Shown: positions 17,622 through 27,616, counted from the first letter of the stretch. The stretch is 64,000 nt of DNA from Spirochaeta sp. UBA5339 (GCA_002408085.1 DHQL01000020.1:35555-99554), one strand, 5' to 3'. The notes: generated from the letters alone by a model not told the origin. A program made the numbers and translations.

Positions 17622-20600
17622 ATATAGCCGAACTCTCTGTAAAACGCCCGGTAACCATCCTGATTATCACAGCCCTCTTTGCGGGTCTGGCAGCCTTTAT
17701 GGTTCCCGATCTTGCGGTAGACCTCTACCCCTCTGTCTCCCCACCCTATATTACCGTCTCCACCACCTATACGGGGGCAGGTCCCATGGAGGTGGAGGAG
17801 TCTGTAACAAGGCTGCTGGAACGGCAGCTCTCCAATATTTCGGGTCTGAAGAATATGACCTCCGTCTCCAGCGAGGGACGGAGCCGAATCAGCCTGGAGT
17901 TTGACTACAAGACTGATCTGGATGAGGCCACCACCGACGTCAGGGACTCACTGGAACGGGTAACCCGAAGGCTTCCCGACGACGCCGACACTCCCCAGAT
18001 CTTCAAGTTCAATATGTCCAATATGTCCATTATGACCCTGATTGTTCAGGGAGACGAACCCTCGGACAAACTGAAAACCATTGCCGAAGATACAGTGCAG
18101 CCCCTTCTGGAGCGAATCGAGGGAGTTTCCTCTGCCGATGTCCGCGGGGGTGATACAAAGATTATCAGTGTGGATATCTCCCAGAGCCGCCTGGACGCCT
18201 ATGGACTGACCCTCAGCCAGGTCTCTTCCGCCCTTGCAAGCCGGAATATTCAGTCCGGTGCGGGTTCGGTCAAGAAGGACGGTATAGACTACACCCTCCG
18301 TGTAGATGAGAAGTACTACGACCTTGAGAATATCCGCAGAACCATAATCACCACCAAAAATGCCGTCAGTGACGGTGAGTCCATCAACCGTTCCCGGGTG
18401 GTCCGCCTGGAGGACATTGCCGATGTCTATGAGGATAATGAAGAGGTCAGGTCCATCGTCTATGTGGACGGAAAACCCTCTGTCTCCATGTCTCTGAGAA
18501 ACGAGTCCGAGAGTAACGTTGTACAGGTGGCTGACGCTGTGGCCGAGACCATTGAGGATATCAACAGGGAACTCCCGGCAGGAGTAACTCTTTCCATCCT
18601 CTATGACAACACCACCATGATCCGCTCCACCCTGAGTCAGGTCTATATGGCCGCCCTCCAGGGAGGGCTTCTGGCCATGCTGGTACTCTTCCTCTTCCTG
18701 AGAAATATCAAGAGTACCCTGATTATCGGCCTCAGCATCCCCATCTCTCTTCTGGTGACCATGATGGGTATGTACTTCTTCGATCTGACCCTCAATATGG
18801 TCAGTCTGACCGGTCTGATTCTGGGATTGGGTATGATTGTAGACAACTCCATCGTAATTCTGGAGAACATCTACCGCTACCGTGAGCGGGGTGCCAAGCT
18901 CGGCCCGGCAGCGATCCTCGGCTCCCGTGAGATGATTACCGCCATTATCGCCTCCACCCTGACCACCCTCTGTGTATTCATTCCCATGATCCTATGGAAG
19001 GATGAGCTGGAGATGATGGGGCAGATGTTTGAGGACCTGATCTTTACGGTTGTTCTCTCTTTGATAATCTCCCTGATTACGGCAATCACCATCGTTCCCG
19101 CCCTGAGCAGCCACTACCTGAAGCTGGACAGCCGGAAGCAGAAGCCTCTTAAAAACAGACTCCTTATCAGACTGGACGGGTTTGCCGAAGGTGCCCTGGT
19201 GGGCCTTGAGAACGGCTATCAGAAGTCCCTGGACTTCGCCCTGAAAAACCGGGCCCTGATCCTGACCATGGTTATGATATTGATGGTCATAGCTGTTCAG
19301 CTCTTCGGCACACTGGGTATGAACATTCAGCCCCGGGGCGGCGCCGATGACAGCGTAAGAATAAACCTGACCATGCCCATTGGAACCACCCTTGACCGGA
19401 CTGAACTCTTTCTGATGGAGATGCGGAAAATTGTGGAAGAAGAGATTGAGGGCTACACCAATATCATCGTCAATGTGGGATCAAGCGGTTTCGGAAGCTC
19501 AGCCACCAACGAGGGACGTATTCAGATAAACCTTCCTCCCCCCAATGAACAGATCGATACCCCAACGACTATTCAGAATAAAATCCGTCCCTATTTGAAC
19601 GAGTTTCCCGAGGCAACCTTCGCCTTCTCCGCAGGACGGAGGATGAGCAGCAGCTCTCCCATCGATATTGAGATCTACTCCAACGACCTCGACCTGGCCA
19701 GCCAGACGGCCATCGATATCAGAGACCTTCTCCGGAACAACTTCCCCCAGATAAAGGACCCCGAGTCCTCCATGGAAGACGGAGCTCCCGAGTACAAGAT
19801 AAATATTGACACCGACCGGGCTTCCGCCGTGGGTTTGACCAGCAGTTCCATTGCCTCCACCATCAAGGACCTACTTGACGGAAAGACCGCCACCACCTAC
19901 TGGCTGGACGGTACGGAGCTGGATGTTAATGTACGGCTCCGTGAGGAAGACCGGAAGACCATGGAGGATCTGGAGTCCCAGTACCTGGTAGGGTCCTCGG
20001 GTCAGAGTATATCCCTGAACAACCTGGCTGTCCTGGAGGAGACCATCGGTCCCATGAGTATTCATCGTGAGAACGAGACCAGGGTACTTCACGTAACGGC
20101 GGACCTGGACGAGGGTGTGGCGGTTACGGAGATTCAGCCGATGATCGAGGAGTTCCTCAGAATGAACTACATCGTCCCCGAGGGAGTCAGGCTGGAGTAT
20201 GGCGGAGAGGCCCAGGAAATAGAACAGTTCTCCGGCCCCCTTATTATCATCATCATTGTGGCGGTAATAATGGTCTTCTCTGTTATGGCGAGCCTCTTTG
20301 AGTCCCTACTGGACCCCTTTATCATATTCTTCTCCATCCCCCTTCTTCTGATCGGAGTAGTGGCGGTCTACAAGATAACAGGTGAGGCCTTCAGCATCTT
20401 CTCTGCCGTGGGAATCGTCGTACTGGCGGGTATTGTTGTAAACAACGGTATCGTACTGGTGGACTATATCAACCTCCTGAGAAGCAGAGGTATGGGACTG
20501 ACCGAGGCGATCCTCGAGGGAAGCCGGAACAGACTGCGCCCCATCGTCATGACCAGTCTCACCACCATCCTGGGAATGGTTCCCATGGGATTCTTCCCCG

Positions 20601-20794
20601 GAGAGGGGACCGAGTTTATCCGTCCCATCGGACAGACCGTTGTTGGTGGACTGACGGTGAGCGCCTTCATCACCCTCTTTGTGACCCCCATTATGTACAG
20701 CCTGCTGAACCATCATAAAAGAGAGGGAAAGAAAAGCCGCAAAGATAGAAAGAGGGAAAAGCTGAACGCTCTGGCTCAGGAGGTACCCGCATGA
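17618..20794 (+). CDS. RND-family efflux permease (AcrB/MdtB-like)
   Basis: 1058 residues with the 12-helix, two-large-loop RND layout. Helix 4 has GLGMIVDNSIVILENI: the first proton-relay Asp is present and the second is Asn, as in many HAE-type pumps outside the AcrB subgroup. The N-terminus (NIAELSVKRPVTILIITAL) and the repeated C-terminal half (GIVVLAGIVVNNGIVLVDYI) are typical. It should export amphiphilic compounds by proton antiport; the substrates are not predictable. Confidence 0.95.
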   Translation: MNIAELSVKRPVTILIITALFAGLAAFMVPDLAVDLYPSVSPPYITVSTTYTGAGPMEVEESVTRLLERQLSNISGLKNMTSVSSEGRSRISLEFDYKTDLDEATTDVRDSLERVTRRLPDDADTPQIFKFNMSNMSIMTLIVQGDEPSDKLKTIAEDTVQPLLERIEGVSSADVRGGDTKIISVDISQSRLDAYGLTLSQVSSALASRNIQSGAGSVKKDGIDYTLRVDEKYYDLENIRRTIITTKNAVSDGESINRSRVVRLEDIADVYEDNEEVRSIVYVDGKPSVSMSLRNESESNVVQVADAVAETIEDINRELPAGVTLSILYDNTTMIRSTLSQVYMAALQGGLLAMLVLFLFLRNIKSTLIIGLSIPISLLVTMMGMYFFDLTLNMVSLTGLILGLGMIVDNSIVILENIYRYRERGAKLGPAAILGSREMITAIIASTLTTLCVFIPMILWKDELEMMGQMFEDLIFTVVLSLIISLITAITIVPALSSHYLKLDSRKQKPLKNRLLIRLDGFAEGALVGLENGYQKSLDFALKNRALILTMVMILMVIAVQLFGTLGMNIQPRGGADDSVRINLTMPIGTTLDRTELFLMEMRKIVEEEIEGYTNIIVNVGSSGFGSSATNEGRIQINLPPPNEQIDTPTTIQNKIRPYLNEFPEATFAFSAGRRMSSSSPIDIEIYSNDLDLASQTAIDIRDLLRNNFPQIKDPESSMEDGAPEYKINIDTDRASAVGLTSSSIASTIKDLLDGKTATTYWLDGTELDVNVRLREEDRKTMEDLESQYLVGSSGQSISLNNLAVLEETIGPMSIHRENETRVLHVTADLDEGVAVTEIQPMIEEFLRMNYIVPEGVRLEYGGEAQEIEQFSGPLIIIIIVAVIMVFSVMASLFESLLDPFIIFFSIPLLLIGVVAVYKITGEAFSIFSAVGIVVLAGIVVNNGIVLVDYINLLRSRGMGLTEAILEGSRNRLRPIVMTSLTTILGMVPMGFFPGEGTEFIRPIGQTVVGGLTVSAFITLFVTPIMYSLLNHHKREGKKSRKDRKREKLNALAQEVPA

Positions 20795-21102
20795 AAAGAG
20801 TGGAGATATTTATCAACCAGTCCATTGCCGAGGACCTGAGGGAACGCCTTGATGCCGCCGGCCTGATCGACTCCTTTACCCGATGGAACCCGGTGTACGG
20901 CACCGGGAACTCGGGCCCCAGGGAAGGGTCTTCCGTGTGGCCTGAAACCAACAGCGGATTTCTGCTGTTCACTGCAAAGGAACGCCTCGAGGAACTGAGA
21001 TCCATTATCAGGGCTCTTAAAGAAGAGTTTCCCGATGAGGGGCTCAAATGCTTTATCAGCGAGGGTCCTGAAGAGATTATCCAGTCTTCTGTTTGTTTTT
21101 AA
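20791..21102 (+). CDS. Small RND-pump-associated protein (PII-like, PG0541 type)
   Basis: A 103-residue cytoplasmic protein overlapping the end of the RND permease gene. It starts MKRVEIFINQSIAEDLRERL and ends in GLKCFISEGPEEII, resembling small transporter-linked proteins of the PG0541 type with a PII/CutA-like ferredoxin fold. Its position as the last gene of the operon suggests that it modulates the pump. The family assignment is from memory of sequence pattern and context. Confidence 0.6.
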   Translation: MKRVEIFINQSIAEDLRERLDAAGLIDSFTRWNPVYGTGNSGPREGSSVWPETNSGFLLFTAKERLEELRSIIRALKEEFPDEGLKCFISEGPEEIIQSSVCF

Positions 21103-21116
21103 TTTTTATACATTCC

Positions 21117-21158
21117 AGGGGCTGTATCCTCCGGTAGCAGGATCAGCCCCTCTTATTT
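21117..21158 (+). terminator. Intrinsic terminator of the RND operon
   Basis: A stem AGGGGCTG...CAGCCCCT extended by ATCCT/AGGAT around an 8-base loop is followed by a T-rich tail (TCTTATTT). The following 258 bases (21159-21416) are AT-rich and contain only the leader and ribosome binding site of the next gene; I see no riboswitch-like conserved core in them. Confidence 0.8.
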
Positions 21159-21416
21159 ACTCCCGCTGCTGCAGAAATCGTAATATTATGTAAAAATATT
21201 ATACCTTTGCGTACATTATGGATTTCGTTAATTTTATGGCAATATATTAATCTTTTCAAAATTATATCCCCATCCAATTGCATTATATGTATAACAAACA
21301 GGGTTCACTAATAAAACAAGCCGAGAAGCTCCCAAAAAAAACACTTGCGGAATCCTGATTTTTCCTTTTATGTAAGAAAATCTTCAAAATCAAAATGCAT
21401 ATAAAGGAGCTTTTTT

Positions 21417-22811
21417 GTGGAACTTTTCTCTCATATTGTGTCGCAGGTAAACAGCTTTGCCTGGGGCCCTGTTATGATCGTTTTTCTTGTGGGTACCGGT
21501 ATTCTTCTCTCTGTGGGGACAGGGTTTATCCAGTTCAGGAAACTGGGTCGCGCCTTTGGTCTTCTCTTTTCTAAAGACCATGCCGGAACCGGGGACATCA
21601 CTCCCTTCCAGGCCCTGATGACTTCCCTTTCGGCTACCATTGGAACCGGAAATATTGCCGGTGTTGCCACAGCCATCGCCCTGGGAGGACCGGGTGCAGT
21701 ATTCTGGATGTGGATGACCGCCGCCTTCGGAGGAGCCACGAAATTCGGAGAAGCTGTACTGGCAATCCGTTACCGTGAAACAAACGATAGGGGTGAACAG
21801 TCCGGCGGTCCCATGTACTATATAAAGCATGGAATGAAGGAGAAGTTCGGCGGAAACTGGGCCTGGCTCGGTTGGCTGTTCGCCTTCTTCGGAGTCTTCG
21901 CCTCCTTCGGTATCGGCAGCATGGTACAGTCCAACTCCGTTGCCGACGCTCTGTCTACAGGATTCGGCGTCCCCCCCCTTGCAACGGGTATTGTACTGAC
22001 CGTACTGACCGCCCTTGTTATTCTGGGAGGAATTAAATCCATTGCCAGTGTTACATCCAAAATAGTTCCTTTTATGGCCCTTGTATTTGTTGCAGGAGCC
22101 CTGGCGGTTCTGGCAAGCAATGCCGCAAGCATTCCCGCCGCCTTCTCCATGATCTTTTCCAACGCCTTCAACTCCTCGGCTGTTGCCGGTGGTCTTGTGG
22201 GTACTGTAATAAGACTTGGTGTGGCCAGAGGAGTCTTCTCCAATGAAGCGGGACTGGGAAGCGCCCCCATCGCCCATGCCGCCTCGGCCAACAGCAATCC
22301 CTATACACAGGGACTGATCGCCTCTCTGGGTTCCTTTATCGATACCCTTATCATCTGTACCATGACCGCTCTGGTTATCCTTGTTTCAGGACTGGTTACC
22401 ATCGGAGCCGACGGCCTGATGAGTGTGGCAGGAGGCCTTAACGGCGCGGCACTGACTACCCGGGCCTTCGATGCCTCCCTGCCGGGAGTCGGTAAGTACA
22501 TTGTCTCCTTCGGACTTATTTTCTTCGCCTTCTCCACAATTCTCGGCTGGTTCTACTACGGCTCCAAATGCCTTGAGTATATCGCCGGAACAAAGTCCAT
22601 CATTGTCTACAAGATCGCCTTTCTGGCTTCCGCCCTTGTGGGAACGGTGCTTAAGATCGGTATTGTCTGGGACCTTTCAGACACCTTCAACGGTCTGATG
22701 GCCATCCCCAACCTGGTGGCTCTGATTGCCCTGAGCTCCATTATCTTTGCCACTGCCAAAGAGGCAAAAGAAGAAGCCCTCGGACCGGAAGGAGCTCTGG
22801 AAAACAGCTGA
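21417..22811 (+). CDS. Sodium:alanine/glycine symporter (AGCS family)
   Basis: 464 residues with about 10-11 membrane helices and the AGCS hallmarks: SATIGTGNIAGVATAIALGG, GGATKFGEAVLAIRYRE and SNEAGLGSAPIAHA. It takes up alanine, glycine or a similar small amino acid with Na+. The GTG start has AAGGAG upstream. It is monocistronic, with terminators on both sides and a long AT-rich leader. Confidence 0.95.
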   Translation: MELFSHIVSQVNSFAWGPVMIVFLVGTGILLSVGTGFIQFRKLGRAFGLLFSKDHAGTGDITPFQALMTSLSATIGTGNIAGVATAIALGGPGAVFWMWMTAAFGGATKFGEAVLAIRYRETNDRGEQSGGPMYYIKHGMKEKFGGNWAWLGWLFAFFGVFASFGIGSMVQSNSVADALSTGFGVPPLATGIVLTVLTALVILGGIKSIASVTSKIVPFMALVFVAGALAVLASNAASIPAAFSMIFSNAFNSSAVAGGLVGTVIRLGVARGVFSNEAGLGSAPIAHAASANSNPYTQGLIASLGSFIDTLIICTMTALVILVSGLVTIGADGLMSVAGGLNGAALTTRAFDASLPGVGKYIVSFGLIFFAFSTILGWFYYGSKCLEYIAGTKSIIVYKIAFLASALVGTVLKIGIVWDLSDTFNGLMAIPNLVALIALSSIIFATAKEAKEEALGPEGALENS

Positions 22812-22844
22812 GATTTCTGATCTGCTCTTGAGCAGTTAATCCAT

Positions 22845-22882
22845 AAGCGCCGGGTATCCCTTACAGGGCCCGGCGCTTTTTA
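22845..22882 (+). terminator. Intrinsic terminator of the symporter gene
   Basis: A 10-bp perfect stem (AAGCGCCGGG / CCCGGCGCTT) with a 14-base loop runs into TTTTT. Confidence 0.93.
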
Positions 22883-22966
22883 TTAACCCGATTTAACCGA
22901 TTTCTAATACCCATCTTCATTTTTTGCATTTAACAACCCTTCACTGATTGTTAAAGTTTATACACC

Positions 22967-24385
22967 ATGAAAACAACCGTTTCCCTCAGACTGGAGTCTC
23001 CTGATTCTGTAGATACAATACCAGAAAAATTCATCTCCCTGGCCCTTGATGCGTCACAGATTGTGGGCGGTTACTGGTGGGATCACTCGGATAAGGTAAA
23101 GGACGGCGTCGGCTGCAGCAGGGTCGATCCCCTGGATCTTGAAAATGAAAGGCTTATTGCACTGACAAGGCTCCTCGAACCGGCCTATATCCGGATAGGA
23201 GGAACAGAGGCCGACAGGATCTACTACTCCATCAAAAAGGATGTCCTCCCCGAGGGCTATCACTACCTGCTGGGCAAAAAGAGATGGAAACAGATCAACC
23301 GCTTCTGCAGGAGCTGCGGCAGCGCCCTGATGCTGACCATCAACGCCGGCCCGGGTCCCCGGAAGGAGAAGGAGCGCTGGCGGAAGAAGAACGCCCGGCA
23401 GCTTATCGACTACTCCGATGCCAAAGGGACCCATGCGGCGGTCTGGGAGCTGGGGAACGAGGTCAACGCCTTCCCTTTCTTTATGGGCCTCTCCCACAGG
23501 CTCAATCCCCGGGAGTATGCAAAAGACATCAGGCGGCTGCAGACTCTTCTTTCCGAGGAGAGCGGATCAAGGATCGCCGGACCCGCCCTGGCTGTCTGGC
23601 CGATACTGGGTGAGACCCTCCCCTTTATGAAGACCTTCCTGAAATCCGCTAAAAAATATTCGGGGATACTGACCTGGCACTACTATCCCCAGCAGAGCTC
23701 CAGAAGCCTGGCCGCCGTCAGAAGGGCACGAAAAAGAACTCTCCTCAACCCGAAGCACCTGGATGAGGCAGCCAGACAGGCTCTAAGGATCAAAAAATAC
23801 AGAGACCGGTACCAGCCTGAGGCCGAACTGTGGCTGGGAGAGACGGGGCACGCCCTCTGCGGCGGACAGGCGGGGCTTTCGGATACCTTCTACTCCGGCT
23901 TCTGGTGGCTCGATCAGCTGGGCCTGATGGCCCTCTGCGGCCAGAAGCAGGTGATCCGACAGACCCTGAGCGGCGGGGACTACGGCCTTCTGGACAAGGT
24001 TGACCACAGCCCCCTGCCCGACTTCTGGACCACCCTCTGCTGGAACCGTTTTGCGGGTACTGAGGTCTACCGCTGCAGAAAACCGGCAGAAAAAAAGGTA
24101 AGAGCATACTGTCACTCCATCAGGGGCAGAAATGAGGGGCTCTGTTTTATCTGCATCAACCTGGACGAGTCAAAGGAGTTTACCCTGGACTTTCCGCAGG
24201 ACAGGCCCCCGCTTCGTGAATACGCCCTTCTTACATCCCCGGAAATCTACAGCAGGGAGATCAGAATCAACGGCAGGAAGCCTGATCTTGAGGACATTGA
24301 GAAGAGTCTTGCCATGAACAAGGTGGATAAAGGGAGTGAATTCACCCTGCCCCCCTTAAGCTTCGCCTTCCTTTTGCTCTACTGA
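22967..24385 (+). CDS. Heparanase-like glycoside hydrolase (GH79 type), cytoplasmic
   Basis: 472 residues. WELGNEVNAF places the acid/base Glu165, and WLGETGHALCGG places the nucleophile Glu292. The segment 286-345 (SDTFYSGFWWLDQLGL, then IRQTLSGGDYGLLD and LPDFWTTL) closely follows the pattern of animal heparanase as I remember it. There is no signal peptide, so it should act on imported oligosaccharides, probably releasing a uronic acid from a short glycosaminoglycan-like or glucuronide substrate. It is followed after 27 bases by a lipid-kinase gene; no sugar transporter is adjacent. Confidence 0.82.
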   Translation: MKTTVSLRLESPDSVDTIPEKFISLALDASQIVGGYWWDHSDKVKDGVGCSRVDPLDLENERLIALTRLLEPAYIRIGGTEADRIYYSIKKDVLPEGYHYLLGKKRWKQINRFCRSCGSALMLTINAGPGPRKEKERWRKKNARQLIDYSDAKGTHAAVWELGNEVNAFPFFMGLSHRLNPREYAKDIRRLQTLLSEESGSRIAGPALAVWPILGETLPFMKTFLKSAKKYSGILTWHYYPQQSSRSLAAVRRARKRTLLNPKHLDEAARQALRIKKYRDRYQPEAELWLGETGHALCGGQAGLSDTFYSGFWWLDQLGLMALCGQKQVIRQTLSGGDYGLLDKVDHSPLPDFWTTLCWNRFAGTEVYRCRKPAEKKVRAYCHSIRGRNEGLCFICINLDESKEFTLDFPQDRPPLREYALLTSPEIYSREIRINGRKPDLEDIEKSLAMNKVDKGSEFTLPPLSFAFLLLY

Positions 24386-24412
24386 GTACTATACTTACTA
24401 TCAGGAGCCTGT

Positions 24413-25471
24413 ATGAACCAGAACTTTCACCTGATTATCAATCCAGGACGCTTCCCCTGGTTTTCAAAGGAACTGGGAAAGCTGATGCGCTATGTCCGAG
24501 GCGGAACCATAGTAGAGAGCCGTGATGCCGACCACTTCAGGGAGCTGATTCGGCAGTTTGTGGCCTCCGGTGACTCCTACCTTCTGATCTGGGGAGGAGA
24601 CGGCACCGCCAACCTGGCCCTCAACGCCCTGATGGAGGAGGCTGATGACGAGAGGCGGAGTCAGATTGCAGTGGGATTTCTCAGGGGGGGCAGCGGCAAC
24701 GGCATTCAGGACAGCTATGAGGTTCCCAAGGGCCTCTCGGCCCAGGTAAAGACCTACCTCAGGAGCATGAGAGAGAACCTTACCCAGAGGGTAGACCTGA
24801 TCAGGGTGGAGTACGACGGCAAGGAGCGATACGGCCAGCTCTTCGGCAGCGGTCTGGACGCGAAGATTCTCAAGGAGAGAAACAACAACAAACGCTTTAC
24901 CGGTGACAAGGCTCCCCGTGCCGGATTCTTCCCCTATATCACTGCGGCAGTCCGGGTTGTCTGGAACGAGGCACGACTGCGGAATCAGCCCGAAATTATC
25001 CGGATGAAGGAGGGTCGTTTTGCCTTCCGGGGAACCAGAACCAATGCGGAGTTCCCCTTCGACCGCTATGAGATCTCCAGCAGAGCCCCCCTTATTGAAG
25101 CGGGAGTACGGCCCTACTTCGGCTGGTACTACAAGATCTGCCCCGACGTGGTCTGCAATGACGGCTTCTTCGATGCCTATCTCTTCAATGTGACGACCCC
25201 CTTTACCGTGGGCTTTCACCTCTTCTATCTCTGGAACGGCCTCTACAACAGGATCAACCAGTGGCAGGCCAAAAGGAGCCTCCCCCTGATCGAGCACTAC
25301 AAGATCAAAGAGATGATTCTGAAGGCCGAGAGGGGAAGACTCTTTCATATTGACGGTGAGCTGAAAAAAAGCGACGGGGATATTAAGATTCAGGTGGTTC
25401 CCAAGGCCATGAAATTCCTTGTTCCCACCAGCTTCCATGAGAAATTCCACCCCATTCACGAACATGTCTGA
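24413..25471 (+). CDS. Diacylglycerol/lipid kinase family protein
   Basis: 352 residues with the DAGK catalytic motif GGDGT (61-65), the second glycine loop FLRGGSGNGIQ and a C-terminal beta-sandwich ending in FHIDGELKKSD. Such enzymes phosphorylate a lipid (diacylglycerol, ceramide or sphingosine-type) from ATP at the inner leaflet. The GGSGNG loop replaces the usual GTxND. AGGAG precedes the ATG. Convergent with the dgcA-like gene. Confidence 0.88.
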   Translation: MNQNFHLIINPGRFPWFSKELGKLMRYVRGGTIVESRDADHFRELIRQFVASGDSYLLIWGGDGTANLALNALMEEADDERRSQIAVGFLRGGSGNGIQDSYEVPKGLSAQVKTYLRSMRENLTQRVDLIRVEYDGKERYGQLFGSGLDAKILKERNNNKRFTGDKAPRAGFFPYITAAVRVVWNEARLRNQPEIIRMKEGRFAFRGTRTNAEFPFDRYEISSRAPLIEAGVRPYFGWYYKICPDVVCNDGFFDAYLFNVTTPFTVGFHLFYLWNGLYNRINQWQAKRSLPLIEHYKIKEMILKAERGRLFHIDGELKKSDGDIKIQVVPKAMKFLVPTSFHEKFHPIHEHV

Positions 25472-25490
25472 CTGCCTGGGAACAGGAGAA

Positions 25491-26552
25491 TTAGAATCCC
25501 TTCCAGCCCAGACCGGGAGAGCTGCCGGGATAGAGATATCCCTTCCGGAAGCAGATGATGCCTGAGGCAGGGTCATCCTTCAGACCCAGGTGTCCGTCCA
25601 GGTCGGCATAGCGGATATTGGGACGGCTAAGGGCGAAGTGGAGCCCCGCGGAGATCCCCAGGGCAGACTCATCCATACAGCCCACCATCACCTCAACACC
25701 CGCTGCCCGGGCCACGCCGTCCACCTGAACCGCCTCTGAGATGCCTCCCACCTTCATCAACTTGATATTCATCAGATCGACAAGTCCCTTTTTTACAAGA
25801 TGGAAGGCGTCCATCAGGGAGACCAGGCTCTCATCGGCCATAACAGGGATGTTTGAGGAGGCCCGGCTTACAACGCCCAGCTGCTCGGGCTTTCCCTTGG
25901 GTGTGGGCTGTTCGATCAGCTCAATCTCCAGATCTTTGGAGAGGTCCAGAAAACGCAGGGCCTCATCCACACTGTAGCCCTGATTGGCATCAAAGCGGAT
26001 CTGAAGGGAGTCCGGAAAATCCCTGCGCAGGGCCCGAAGCCGTTCAAGATCCTCCTCCAGGGATGTCCCGCCCTTGATTTTCAGCACCGAGACTCCCGAC
26101 GAAATCAGCTCCCGGGCTTCCCTCAGGGTCTCTTCCACAGAGCAGATTCCGATGGTCACCGAGGTTCTGATTCTTTCCCGGTAGCCTCCCAGGAGCTTCC
26201 AGAGAGGCAGTCCCGCTCTCTTTCCGGTAAGGTCCCAGAGGGCCATATCCACGGCGGCCCAGAGGCTGAAGGCTCCGGGGGTCTCCTTCTTCAGCTGCTT
26301 CATTATCAGGGATCTCCGGAAGGGGTCTTTCTTCAGGAACGCCGGCAGTATGGCCTCGGCAGTCTGCCTGATGGCTTGGGGATACTCTCCGGTGACATGG
26401 GGGTCCGGGGCGGCACAGCCCCAGCCGTTGAGTCCTCCCGTTTCAATCCGGACAAAGACATTCTCCGCCCTGTCGAAGCTGTCGTAGGCCACGGTGTAGG
26501 GCTCCTTCAGCATCATTGTGACAGGGATGACCTCAACAGCGTCAATCTTCAC
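25491..26552 (-). CDS. Enolase-superfamily dipeptide epimerase / N-acetyl-D-Glu racemase (DgcA-like)
   Basis: 353 residues with the enolase-superfamily barrel: catalytic lysines Lys158 and Lys160 (VLKIKGG), metal ligands Asp188, Glu214 and Asp240, and Lys264 on the opposite face. This is the L-Ala-D/L-Glu epimerase subgroup. It overlaps the upstream DUF1611 gene by four bases; that pairing matches the DgcN-DgcA route in which D-Glu is N-acetylated and racemised to N-acetyl-L-Glu. An L-Ala-D-Glu epimerase of peptidoglycan recycling is the alternative. Confidence 0.82.
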   Translation of the reverse strand: MKIDAVEVIPVTMMLKEPYTVAYDSFDRAENVFVRIETGGLNGWGCAAPDPHVTGEYPQAIRQTAEAILPAFLKKDPFRRSLIMKQLKKETPGAFSLWAAVDMALWDLTGKRAGLPLWKLLGGYRERIRTSVTIGICSVEETLREARELISSGVSVLKIKGGTSLEEDLERLRALRRDFPDSLQIRFDANQGYSVDEALRFLDLSKDLEIELIEQPTPKGKPEQLGVVSRASSNIPVMADESLVSLMDAFHLVKKGLVDLMNIKLMKVGGISEAVQVDGVARAAGVEVMVGCMDESALGISAGLHFALSRPNIRYADLDGHLGLKDDPASGIICFRKGYLYPGSSPGLGWKGF

Positions 26553-27613
26553 CTGCCGCTCTCCCGGAGATCAAGAAAGAGAGGTATCAGCGAATCCACT
26601 CCGTGAATCAGGGGGTCCACAACCGGCCGGCCGCACTCGGCTTCCAGCTCCCGGCAGACCCTGTCGATATCAGAAAGGGGGATGCCCTCGTGATTCAGGG
26701 TCACCGCCACAACGGGCTTCTTGGAGAGAAACTCGGCGGCATGGATCTGATCGCTCAGGGGGTCCAGAGGGTAACCGGCAAAGCCGTCGTACTCCTTCCG
26801 GGCCGGAGCATGCTGCATCACAATGCCGTGGGGACGGCCGGCGGCAAGGATCTCGAATCCTCCGGGGTAACCGGGATTCATCAGACTCCCCTGCCCCTCG
26901 ATTACCGCGAAGTCCATATGCTTCGCCTCCCAGGCCTGCCAGACGGCATTTTCCAGTTCTCCGCTGATATAGTCGTTGAGGAGGGAGTCGAGAATAATTC
27001 CGTACTCCGCCCCCTGCATCCAGGCGGTCTGGCCGGTGCCGATCATCTCCGCCTTCTTTCCTGCGCGGCGGAGAGCATGTACCAGTATCCAGGCGGTGGT
27101 CCGTTTGCCGATAGCCGAGTCGGTGCCCATGGTGGCAATCCTGACGGCGCCGACCTCCTCGATCTTTCCGGTAAAGGCGTGCATGCGCCGCTGAGGAGGC
27201 TTACGGATGTCGGTGATGGTCAGCTTTTTCTTCTCCATCAGCTCTCTGGCCTCGGGAAGGTCACAGATATACTCATGGAGCCCCGAGTCCACTCCCAGTC
27301 CGGCCTCAAGGGCTTCCAGGGCCGCCTTTTTCACTGGCTCATCCAGAAAACCGCCATCCGTGGCGATTCCCACAACAAAGCGGCTGAGTAGTTCTCCCCT
27401 TTCTCCAGCCTTTTCAAGGGCTTCGGCCAGATTCCGGACAATAAGAATCCCCTTGTCCTTACCGTCCAGAACCATCCCCGCATCCTGCCCTGCCAGATGG
27501 CTGTCAATTACAAAAAGGGGGTTGTAGCGCTCTGTAAACCGGACCAGACCATGGGCGGTCTTGCCGTAGGTTGAATCAAAAGAGCCTTCGCAGTAGACAA
27601 CTGCATTTTCCAT
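26549..27613 (-). CDS. DUF1611 P-loop protein, DgcN-like
   Basis: 354 residues: an N-terminal Rossmann-like part and a P-loop GTDSAIGKRTT (163-173) heading a nucleotide-binding domain, with VIEGQGSLMNPGYPGG and QHAPARKEYDGF further on. DUF1611 members described as DgcN act as D-glutamate N-acetyltransferases together with DgcA, which is encoded next with overlap. The third gene of the operon is a PLP enzyme three bases upstream. The assignment to D-amino-acid catabolism is by family and context. Confidence 0.8.
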   Translation of the reverse strand: MENAVVYCEGSFDSTYGKTAHGLVRFTERYNPLFVIDSHLAGQDAGMVLDGKDKGILIVRNLAEALEKAGERGELLSRFVVGIATDGGFLDEPVKKAALEALEAGLGVDSGLHEYICDLPEARELMEKKKLTITDIRKPPQRRMHAFTGKIEEVGAVRIATMGTDSAIGKRTTAWILVHALRRAGKKAEMIGTGQTAWMQGAEYGIILDSLLNDYISGELENAVWQAWEAKHMDFAVIEGQGSLMNPGYPGGFEILAAGRPHGIVMQHAPARKEYDGFAGYPLDPLSDQIHAAEFLSKKPVVAVTLNHEGIPLSDIDRVCRELEAECGRPVVDPLIHGVDSLIPLFLDLRESGR

Positions 27614-27616
27614 GGA

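Noticed and set aside
21159..21416. Glycine or other riboswitch before the amino-acid symporter
   Set aside because: The AT-rich leader lacks any recognisable aptamer core or tandem architecture.
21390..22277. A 295-codon open frame antisense to the sodium:alanine symporter gene
   Set aside because: Composition is that of a shadow frame, and the plus strand encodes a textbook AGCS transporter.
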